DNA of 11,974 nt from contig JBQTIM010000018.1 of NCBI GenBank assembly GCA_052388135.1, positions 1 to 11,974 of the forward strand. Reading direction: 5' to 3'. Below are positions 7,025 to 11,974 of this stretch, piece after piece. Under the pieces are notes generated by a model. That model was not told the origin of the DNA. It saw nothing but the letters and a program-made list of their open reading frames with translations, and did no database searches. Made by a program: the position numbers and the translations under genes. Numbering within the stretch: position 1 is the first letter of the stretch; every line of letters starts with the position of its first letter. The stretch is from JBQTIM01 sp052388135 (lineage in GTDB: Bacteria; Elusimicrobiota; Elusimicrobia; FEN-1173).

Positions 7025-7352
7025 AAACTTTCGATGTGTGCCCTTCGACGGGCTCAGGGCGAACGGATTTTAAATGATGAGGCCTGCTCAAGCGGGACAG
7101 CTCCGCCCAATCCCCCCTCATGAAGGCTTCCTTCTTTTTACGGCTCCATCCTTTGATTTGACGTTCGTGGGACAAGGCAACGACTCTCTCTGGAAACTCT
7201 TCCGCATAGAGAAGGGCGACGGGCCTTTTGTCATCCGTGTATCCTTTGGCGGCGCCGGTGTTGTGATCGGTAAGACGCTTTTCCAAATCTTCGGTATGTC
7301 CCGTGTCATAAGAACCGTCGGAACATCTCAGGATATAAACCCAAAAACCCAT
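7023..7352 (-). CDS. Small GIY-YIG domain protein with altered YIG tyrosine and REP-encoded tail
   Basis: A 109-residue protein made up almost entirely of one GIY-YIG domain of the small stand-alone class. The GIY part is WVYILRC (4-10, Tyr6), followed by DGSYDTGHT (12-20), RLTDHNTG (26-33, Arg26, His30), YAEEF and HERQIKGWSRKKK (62-74, Glu63). Relatives usually read SYYTG or SLYTG at the second motif; here the second tyrosine is Asp16, so nuclease activity may be reduced or lost. The last residues, VRPEPVEG (97-104), are translated from a REP-like palindrome and are not part of the fold. ATG 7352 has no good Shine-Dalgarno and starts 7 nt after the stop of the 140-residue gene. Its stop lies within the ribosome-binding site of the next gene. 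The biological role of such proteins is unknown; a mobile-cassette origin is suggested by the flanking repeats. Confidence 0.82.
   Translation of the reverse strand: MGFWVYILRCSDGSYDTGHTEDLEKRLTDHNTGAAKGYTDDKRPVALLYAEEFPERVVALSHERQIKGWSRKKKEAFMRGDWAELSRLSRPHHLKSVRPEPVEGHTSKV
7038..7066 (+). repeat. REP-like palindromic element, copy 1
   Basis: The core is a 4-bp stem GCCC (7040-7043) / GGGC (7057-7060) around a 13-nt loop TTCGACGGGCTCA, followed by GAACGG. It lies inside the 3' end of the GIY-YIG gene and encodes its VRPEPVEG tail. Copy 2 at 7372-7399 is the same element in the opposite orientation. Confidence 0.75.
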
Positions 7353-7359
7353 GCCGAAC

Positions 7360-7782
7360 CTATTTTTTTATCCGTTCGTGCTGAGCCGGTCGAAGCACGT
7401 TCATGCCTGCCCTTAACTGGAAGAGCCCTGTAAAACCCAAGGCGGCGTAGAGTCCCAGCTCCCGCCAAAAGGGCGCCGCGGGGACGGCTCCTCCCTGCAC
7501 GATGAAGGCGTTCATGACCACCAAGAACAACACGAAGGCCAGGCTGAACACGCTCCATCCCAAAACTTTCGAGCGCAGGCGGCTGTTGGCCGCGCACAAG
7601 ATCAGCAGTCCCAGCGGCAGGAAGAGGGGATAGCGGGACCATTCCAGGGCGGACCAGCCGGCCTCGCGCGCGGCGGAAAAAACCTTGGCGGCGTAGAGCG
7701 CTCCGGCGCCCCAAAGAGCCAGCCATTCCCCGCGGCCCGTCAGCGGCGCGCGCGCGGCTCCCGCCCGGAGGCCGTCCGTCAA
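7360..7782 (-). CDS. Four-helix membrane protein of unknown function
   Basis: A 140-residue protein I do not recognise. It has four hydrophobic segments at about 20-33, 51-66, 73-95 and 108-123, separated by short basic loops, so it is probably an inner-membrane protein. The start is TTG at 7782, which overlaps the thrC stop (TTGA) and is preceded by AAGGAG at 8 nt, a reasonable Shine-Dalgarno. No better start fits. The C-terminal residues 128-138 (NVLRPAQHERI) are translated from REP-like copy 2, so the native C terminus has probably been replaced or extended by insertion of that element. It is co-directional with and coupled to thrC, but nothing in the sequence ties it to threonine metabolism. 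Confidence 0.7.
   Translation of the reverse strand: MTDGLRAGAARAPLTGRGEWLALWGAGALYAAKVFSAAREAGWSALEWSRYPLFLPLGLLILCAANSRLRSKVLGWSVFSLAFVLFLVVMNAFIVQGGAVPAAPFWRELGLYAALGFTGLFQLRAGMNVLRPAQHERIKK
7372..7399 (-). repeat. REP-like palindromic element, copy 2 (inverted relative to copy 1)
   Basis: The stem CGTGC (7377-7381) / GCACG (7395-7399) encloses a 13-nt loop TGAGCCGGTCGAA, preceded by CCGTT. Against the reverse complement of copy 1, the loop differs at one base, and the stem differs by paired changes (GCCC/GGGC versus GTGC/GCAC) that preserve base pairing. It covers the 3' end of the 140-residue membrane-protein gene and lies just upstream of the GIY-YIG start. Confidence 0.75.
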
Positions 7783-8843
7783 ATCTTCAGCTCCTTCAGA
7801 ACCGCCTCCACCGTCGGCTTGACGGAGCGCGGCCGCGGCATCACGGCCACCGCGCGGTCCGGGTCTTTAAGACCGTGCCCCGTGAGCACGCAAACGGCCG
7901 CGCCGGCGGAGGCGCGGAACTCCTCGTTCTGGGCGGCGAACTTCTTGAGGCCCGCCAGGGACGCGGCGCTGGCCGGCTCGCAGTAAACGCCCTCCAGGGC
8001 GGCCAGGGCTTTGTAAGCGTCCAAAATTTCCTCGTCGGTGACGGAGCCGATGGCGCCGCCCGACTCATCCCGCGCGGCCTCCGCCTGTTTCCAGGAGGCC
8101 GGGTTGCCGATGCGGATGGCCGTGGCGATGGTCTTGGGGCTTTTCACCGGCTCGCCGCGCACGATGGGAGCCGCGCCTTCCGCTTGCCAGCCCATCATGC
8201 GGGGCAGCTTGCGGGCCTTGCCGCTCTCCTTGTATTCCTTGTAGCCCTTCCAATAAGCCGTGATGTTGCCCGCGTTGCCGACGGGCATGAACTGAAAATC
8301 CGGCGCTTCGCCCAGCTCGTCCACGATCTCGAAGGCGCCGCTTTTCTGGCCCTCGATGCGGTAGGGGTTGATGGAGTTCACCAGCGTGATGGGGCTGGTC
8401 TCGCTGATCTTGCAGACCATCTCCAAGGCGTCGTCGAAGTTTCCCTCGACGGAAAACACCTCGGCCCCGTGCATGAGGGCCTGGGACAGCTTGCCCAGGG
8501 CGATGGCCCCCTCCGGGATCAGCACCACGCAGCGCAGGCAGGCCCGCGCCGCGTAAGCCGCGGCCGCCGCCGACGTGTTGCCCGTGGAGGCCGAGATGAC
8601 CGCCTTGGATTTCTCCTCCAGCGCCTTGGACACGGCCACCGTCATGCCCCGGTCCTTGAAAGAACCCGTGGGGTTCATGCCCTCGTATTTGAGAAAAAGT
8701 TTGAGCCGCGGCGCTCCCGCCCACTCGGCGGCGCGCGGCGCGGGGATGAGGGGCGTGCTCCCTTCCTGCAGCGTCACCACCGGCGTCTTGTCCGACACCG
8801 GAAGAAACGCGCGGTAGCGCTCGATGACGCCCACGCGGGTCAT
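7779..8843 (-). CDS. thrC: Threonine synthase
   Basis: A 354-residue fold-type II PLP enzyme that converts O-phosphohomoserine to threonine. The PLP-lysine motif is GSFKDRG (60-66, K63), followed by ASTGNTSAAAAAYAAR (85-100) that cradles the cofactor, and the phosphate-binding loop PVGNAGN (187-193). TGHGLKDPD (321-329) is the conserved threonine synthase C-terminal signature. The length matches the short bacterial form, without the extended N-terminal domain seen in E. coli ThrC. The start is ATG 8843, 4 nt after a strong GAGGAGG and forming an ATGA overlap with the hom stop. The open frame further upstream is shadow of hom. It follows hom in the threonine pathway, but the intermediate enzyme homoserine kinase is not encoded here. 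Confidence 0.95.
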   Translation of the reverse strand: MTRVGVIERYRAFLPVSDKTPVVTLQEGSTPLIPAPRAAEWAGAPRLKLFLKYEGMNPTGSFKDRGMTVAVSKALEEKSKAVISASTGNTSAAAAAYAARACLRCVVLIPEGAIALGKLSQALMHGAEVFSVEGNFDDALEMVCKISETSPITLVNSINPYRIEGQKSGAFEIVDELGEAPDFQFMPVGNAGNITAYWKGYKEYKESGKARKLPRMMGWQAEGAAPIVRGEPVKSPKTIATAIRIGNPASWKQAEAARDESGGAIGSVTDEEILDAYKALAALEGVYCEPASAASLAGLKKFAAQNEEFRASAGAAVCVLTGHGLKDPDRAVAVMPRPRSVKPTVEAVLKELKI

Positions 8844-10153
8844 CGCGCCTCCTCGATGCGCAGGTGGACGGTTTTTTTGCGGATCACCGGCAGGCGGTCT
8901 ATTTTCCGCAGGGCGGCCTGAACGTCGCCTTCCCGCGCGGCGTGGGTCACGAGCACCACCGGAATGCCCCCGCCCGCCCGCGGCTCGCCCGCGTCCTGAT
9001 GGACGGAGGAAATGGACACGCCCTCGGCGCCCAGCACGCCGGCGATGCGGGCCAGGGCGCCGGGCTTGTCGGCGGTGGCGAAGCGCAGATAATGGCGGCA
9101 GCGCACCTCGGAGAGAGGCACGGCCTTCAGAGGCCGCTCCTCGTAAGCCACGTAAGGAATCTGGCCGGCGGTGCCGTTGGCCACCTGGCGCGCCAGGTAG
9201 ACCACGTCCGACACCACGGCGCTGGCGGCGGCCATGCGCCCCGCGCCCTTGCCGTAAAACATCACGTCCCCCGCGGCGTCGCCGTGGACGAAAACGGCGT
9301 TGTACTCGTAGCTCACGTTGGCGAAAGGATGCGAGGCGGGGATGAGCGCGGGATAGACCCGGGCGGAGAACGTCCCGTTCCGCAGCTCCACGATGCCCAG
9401 GAGCTTGGCCGCCAGGCCCAAAGTGTCGCGGGCGAAGCGCACGTCCCACACATCCAGGCCGGCGATGCCCTGGCGCGAAACCTGCTCCAGCCGCACCCAG
9501 CCTCCCGACGCCAGCGACGCCAGCACCGCCAGCTTGTGGGCGGCGTCGGTCCCCTCCACGTCGAAAGACGGGTCCGCCTCGGCGAAGCCCGCCTTCTGCG
9601 CCGCCTCCAGCGCCCGCTCGAAGCTCATGCCTTCCTGGGACATGCGCGTCAGGATGTAGTTGGTGGTTCCGTTGAGGATGCCGTAAATTTTTTCGATGCG
9701 GTTGGCCGCCAGGCCCTCGTTGAGCCCTTGAATGACGGGAATGCCGCTGCCCACGGCGGCCTCGAAATACACCAGAGCCCGGTGCGCCTGGGCCGTGCGG
9801 AACACCTCGCCCCAATACCGCGCCAGCAGGGCCTTGTTGGCCGTGGCCACGTGCTTGCCGGCCTTGAGGGCCGACAACACCGCCGTGCGGGCCGGCTCGT
9901 AGCCGCCCATGAGCTCCACCACAATGTCCACCGACGGATCGGACGTCACGTCCCGCCAATCCCGCGTGAAGCGGGGCGCGTGGGGCGCCAGGCGCGGCAG
10001 GGCCTTTTTGGAGCGGTTGCATATCCACGCCAGGCGGATCTTGGCGCCGGCCTTGCCCTCCAGGTGCGCCAGATGCGAGCGCAAAATGTCGGCCACCCCG
10101 CCGCCCACGGTGCCGTAGCCGATGAGCCCCACGTTGACGACGTTTTTCTTCAT
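8840..10153 (-). CDS. hom: Homoserine dehydrogenase with C-terminal ACT domain
   Basis: A 437-residue NAD(P)-dependent enzyme that reduces aspartate semialdehyde to homoserine, the branch point to threonine and methionine. The Rossmann motif is GLIGYGTVGGG (9-19). ATANKALL carries Lys107, GILNGTTNYIL (158-168) is the family signature, and DPSFDVEGTDAAHKLAVL (194-211) carries the catalytic Asp and Lys (K207). Residues from about 355 to the end form an ACT domain, the usual site of threonine feedback inhibition. ATG 10153 is chosen because MKKNVVNVGLIG matches family N termini and it lies 7 nt after the aminotransferase stop. ATG 10183, with AGAAAGG upstream, would add ten residues and overlap the aminotransferase gene by 23 nt; it cannot be excluded. 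The stop overlaps thrC (ATGA). Confidence 0.95.
   Translation of the reverse strand: MKKNVVNVGLIGYGTVGGGVADILRSHLAHLEGKAGAKIRLAWICNRSKKALPRLAPHAPRFTRDWRDVTSDPSVDIVVELMGGYEPARTAVLSALKAGKHVATANKALLARYWGEVFRTAQAHRALVYFEAAVGSGIPVIQGLNEGLAANRIEKIYGILNGTTNYILTRMSQEGMSFERALEAAQKAGFAEADPSFDVEGTDAAHKLAVLASLASGGWVRLEQVSRQGIAGLDVWDVRFARDTLGLAAKLLGIVELRNGTFSARVYPALIPASHPFANVSYEYNAVFVHGDAAGDVMFYGKGAGRMAAASAVVSDVVYLARQVANGTAGQIPYVAYEERPLKAVPLSEVRCRHYLRFATADKPGALARIAGVLGAEGVSISSVHQDAGEPRAGGGIPVVLVTHAAREGDVQAALRKIDRLPVIRKKTVHLRIEEAR
8848..8854 (-). promoter_or_regulatory. Shine-Dalgarno deciding the thrC start
   Basis: GAGGAGG on the minus strand lies 4 nt before ATG 8843, inside the last codons of hom. It settles the thrC start against the much longer open frame upstream. 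Confidence 0.8.
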
Positions 10154-10160
10154 GTCCGCT

Positions 10161-11366
10161 TCACGCCGCCGGCCGCTCGGCATCGCCTTTCTTCTGAAAT
10201 TTCCGCAGGCGCAGGAGCGCGTCGTAGAACCGGTTGTCGTGGGTCACCAGGGAAAACCGCACGTAGCCTTCGCCCTCCTCGCCGAAACCCGCGCCGGGCG
10301 ACACCACGATGCCCGTCTCGCGAATCAACTTTTCGGCGAAGCGCAGAGACCCCAGAGCGCGGAAGGGCTCCGGGATGCGGGCCCATACGTACATGGTGGC
10401 CCGGGGCAGGGCCACGTCCCAGCCCAGCTTGCGCAGGCCGGCCACGAAATAATCCCGCCGCTTGCGGTAGATCTCCACCATCTCTTTGACGCAATCTTGC
10501 GGCCCCTCCAGCGCCACCACGCCCGCCAACTGAAGGAACGTGGGCACGCCGTAATCCACGAAGGCTTTGAATTTTTCCAGAGGCGCGAGCAGGGAACTCT
10601 TCCCGCAGGCCCAGCCGATGCGCCAGCCGGCCATGTTGTATGTTTTGGAAAAAGAATGGAACTCCAGGGCCACGTCCCGCGCGCCCGGCGTCTCCAAAAA
10701 GCTCGGCGCCCGGTATCCGTCGAAGGTCAGCTCGCAGTACGGGTTGTCGTAGGCCACCAGGATGTCGTGCTTCTTGGCGAAGCGAACGGTCTCCACGAAA
10801 AAAGCGGGGTCCTCCACCACGGCGGTGGTGGGGTTGTTGGGATAATTGAGGAAAAGGATTTTCGCGCGATCCAGCGCCGCCTTGGGAATTTTTCCGTACT
10901 CCGGCAGGTAGCCGTTCTCGGCGGTCAGCGGGACGGGCTGGACTTTGCCGCCGGCCAGCAGGACGCCGTTGAAGTGGACGGGGTACGCGGGCACCGGCAC
11001 CAGCGCCACGTCGCCGGGGTCCAGGTAGGCGGCGCAAAGGTGCGCGATCCCTTCCTTGGAGCCCACCAGAGCCAGCACTTCCTTGTCCGGGTCCACCGTC
11101 ACGCCGAAACGGCGGTCCATGTATTTGGCCACGGCCTTGCGGAACTTGGGCATGCCTTTGGCCTGGGGATAGCGGTGCGTGCGCGGATGGTTCTTCACCG
11201 TGTCGGCCACCCGCTCGACGATGTGGGACGGCGTGGGCATGTCGGGGTTGCCCATGCCCAGGTCGATGATGTCCAGCTTCTTGGCCGCCGCCTCCGACGC
11301 CAATTGCTTGATGCGGGTGAAGATGTAGGGCGGCAGCTCTTCGAGTTTTTTGGCGCAGTCAGGCAT
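10161..11366 (-). CDS. alaC: AlaC-like class I/II PLP aminotransferase
   Basis: A 401-residue fold-type I aminotransferase. The N-terminal LPPYIF...DIIDLGMGNPDMPTP (11-46), GSKEGIAHL (102-110), NYPNNPT (174-180), the AYDNPY cofactor-contact segment (D207, Y210), the PLP lysine in SFSKTYNMAGWRIG (238-251, K241) and Arg370, which would bind the substrate carboxylate, all match the AlaC/YfdZ group of glutamate-pyruvate aminotransferases. That group is close to LL-diaminopimelate and aspartate aminotransferases, so the amino donor and acceptor are not certain. Its position directly before hom and thrC also allows a role in aspartate-family metabolism. ATG 11366 has GAGGG 4 nt upstream. A 93-nt gap containing a perfect 7-bp hairpin separates it from the gene upstream. 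Enzyme class certain, substrate moderately so. Confidence 0.88.
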   Translation of the reverse strand: MPDCAKKLEELPPYIFTRIKQLASEAAAKKLDIIDLGMGNPDMPTPSHIVERVADTVKNHPRTHRYPQAKGMPKFRKAVAKYMDRRFGVTVDPDKEVLALVGSKEGIAHLCAAYLDPGDVALVPVPAYPVHFNGVLLAGGKVQPVPLTAENGYLPEYGKIPKAALDRAKILFLNYPNNPTTAVVEDPAFFVETVRFAKKHDILVAYDNPYCELTFDGYRAPSFLETPGARDVALEFHSFSKTYNMAGWRIGWACGKSSLLAPLEKFKAFVDYGVPTFLQLAGVVALEGPQDCVKEMVEIYRKRRDYFVAGLRKLGWDVALPRATMYVWARIPEPFRALGSLRFAEKLIRETGIVVSPGAGFGEEGEGYVRFSLVTHDNRFYDALLRLRKFQKKGDAERPAA

Positions 11367-11402
11367 AGGCCCTCGAGAGTTTCCGCCCGCGCCTCGCCGC
11401 CG

Positions 11403-11421
11403 GAAAGGCGCGGGGCCTTTC
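11403..11421 (-). promoter_or_regulatory. Perfect 7-bp stem-loop in the leader of the aminotransferase gene
   Basis: GAAAGGC (11403-11409) and GCCTTTC (11415-11421) pair perfectly around a 5-nt loop. The hairpin sits between the small membrane-protein gene and alaC. It is not followed by a T-run on the minus strand, so it does not look like a terminator for the operon. A TAAAAT hexamer (11423-11428, minus strand) just before it could be a -10 box, but no convincing -35 is seen at the right distance. Confidence 0.4.
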
Positions 11422-11459
11422 GATTTTAAATCCGCCGTCCGAAATCCGCGATTCGCAGT

Positions 11460-11753
11460 TCAATTCGTTCCCTCTTGTTTCTTCCGTTCCCGCCATTCCG
11501 GCAAGCGGCGGGCGTAAGCCCGGATGGCCCACCCCAGGCCCAGGCAGGACAGGCCGTAAGCGAGCTGAAAACCGCCGTACCTCAGCCATTGCTCCCGCGT
11601 CACGAACTCCCAAGGCCGGGAGGAAAAATGATTGGCCTCCGGGGCGCCGGCAAAACAGTCCCAAAGGGCTTTGACCACCAGGAGCCCCCCGAAAACAAAA
11701 AAAATCCCGCCGGCCAGGCGGGCCAAACCGCGAACGGCCACTTTTTCGGTCAT
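11460..11753 (-). CDS. Small two-helix membrane protein of unknown function
   Basis: A 97-residue protein I do not recognise. Two hydrophobic segments (about 10-32 and 58-78) flank a polar loop rich in aromatic and charged residues (34-57), and the C terminus is strongly basic and hydrophilic (RAYARRLPEWRERKKQ). It is therefore probably an inner-membrane protein with a cytoplasmic tail. ATG 11753 is preceded at 3 nt by GGTAGG, a weak Shine-Dalgarno that lies in one arm of a 6-bp hairpin. It is the first gene of the co-directional run in this window. Base composition resembles its neighbours and no domain can be named. Existence as a real gene is likely but not proven. Confidence 0.6.
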   Translation of the reverse strand: MTEKVAVRGLARLAGGIFFVFGGLLVVKALWDCFAGAPEANHFSSRPWEFVTREQWLRYGGFQLAYGLSCLGLGWAIRAYARRLPEWRERKKQEGTN

Positions 11754-11756
11754 AAG

Positions 11757-11771
11757 CCTACCACCGGTAGG
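11757..11771 (-). promoter_or_regulatory. Hairpin that would sequester the ribosome-binding site of the 97-residue gene
   Basis: CCTACC (11757-11762) and GGTAGG (11766-11771) form a perfect 6-bp stem with a 3-nt loop. In the minus-strand mRNA the 3' arm GGTAGG is the only Shine-Dalgarno candidate for ATG 11753, so pairing would mask it. The stem is short and could be chance. Confidence 0.4.
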
Positions 11772-11930
11772 TCATTTTAGCTTTCGGAAGGCCTCTTGGA
11801 AAGGGCAGAAAACCGCGCCGAGGCCTCGCTTAAAGAAGCGTGGTCGGCACGTGTTTATGGGAAGAACTTTAACCCGAATTCCCCGGTCGGATCGCGGGAT
11901 TCGACGTAAAATCCGGGGCTTTTTCCTTCA
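11772..11930. other. Gene-free leader region with further inverted repeats
   Basis: I see no coding gene here. It contains an imperfect stem-loop at 11817-11848 (GCCGA/TCGGC outer, CGCTT/AAGCG inner, AAAG loop, with a 2-nt bulge and one T-T mismatch). It also has GGATT/AATCC at 11897-11914, and CCCCGG (11881-11886) facing CCGGGG (11913-11918) ahead of a TTTTT run on the plus strand. No convincing promoter hexamer pair for the minus-strand operon was found. It may be the 5' leader or the junction with the neighbouring transcription unit. Confidence 0.4.
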
Positions 11931-11974
11931 CAAAAAAGTTCGACCGTAGTCCGGGCTACGCTCTCACTTTTTTG
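11931..11974. terminator. 44-nt composite stem-loop, possible bidirectional terminator or dispersed element
   Basis: Outer arms CAAAAAAGT (11931-11939) and ACTTTTTTG (11966-11974) are perfect 9-bp complements. A symmetric 5 x 5 internal loop (TCGAC opposite CTCTC) follows. The inner stem is CGTAG (11945-11949) / CTACG (11956-11960), extended by a T-G pair to a CCGG tetraloop. Both strands end the structure in a T-run, as in a bidirectional intrinsic terminator, although the A/T arms are separated from the GC stem by the internal loop. It ends exactly at the window edge, so it may extend further. Confidence 0.55.

Noticed and set aside
8844..10028. N-terminal extension of the thrC frame
   Set aside because: It overlaps hom in another frame and reads as low-complexity Gly/Arg/His. 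A strong Shine-Dalgarno marks ATG 8843.
8864..10489. A 541-codon plus-strand open frame opposite hom
   Set aside because: It is a shadow of hom and the end of alaC, with a His/Arg/Gly/Ala-rich low-information translation and no recognisable domain.
10122..11429. A 435-codon plus-strand open frame opposite alaC
   Set aside because: It is the mirror of a well-supported aminotransferase and has no motif of its own.
11881..11923. CCCCGG/CCGGGG pair ahead of TTTTT as a plus-strand terminator
   Set aside because: The loop would be 26 nt, the stem is only 6 bp, and there is no plus-strand gene upstream for it to end. It is mentioned only in the leader description.
1..11974. tRNA, rRNA, CRISPR array, insertion-sequence transposase or phage genes
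   Set aside because: I looked on both strands and saw no cloverleaf, regularly spaced repeats, transposase motif or phage module.

Overview
The window is a GC-rich bacterial segment in which all 14 supported genes lie on the minus strand. They read from about 11753 down to the left edge, usually with overlaps of 4 to 23 nt or gaps under 100 nt, so most or all may form one very long transcription unit. I cannot name the organism. The high GC content, frequent GTG and TTG starts, lipoprotein signals, and short palindromes that translate as a VRPEPVEG-like tail suggest a Gram-negative-type environmental bacterium, perhaps an uncultivated phylum known mainly from metagenomes. That is inference only.

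Layout in transcription order (right to left). 11754-11974 has no gene and holds several inverted repeats, including a 44-nt composite stem-loop ending exactly at the window edge. 11460-11753 encodes a small two-helix membrane protein of unknown function. 7779-11366 is an amino-acid module: an AlaC-like aminotransferase, homoserine dehydrogenase (hom) and threonine synthase (thrC). No homoserine kinase is visible. 7360-7782 encodes a four-helix membrane protein of unknown function. 7023-7352 is a small GIY-YIG domain protein bracketed by two inverted, diverged copies of a REP-like palindrome.

1075-7013 is a complete branched-chain (or related) amino-acid ABC transporter: periplasmic binding lipoprotein, permeases LivH and LivM, and ATPases LivG and LivF. 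Two genes that are not part of the usual transporter are inserted in it. One is an M23 (LytM) peptidase lipoprotein directly after the binding protein. The other is a GT-C/ArnT-like membrane glycosyltransferase between livM and livG, joined by ATGA overlaps on both sides and visibly lower in GC than its neighbours. The left edge (1-375) holds the N-terminal domain of CinA, coupled to livF by a GTGA overlap.

The core functions fit together as amino-acid supply: hom and thrC make threonine, the precursor of isoleucine, and the Liv system imports branched-chain or similar amino acids. Most genes belong to known families. The parts most worth a second look are the REP/GIY-YIG cassette, the two envelope genes embedded in the liv operon, the in-frame TAG/GTG junction between the binding protein and the M23 peptidase, and the structured element at the right edge.
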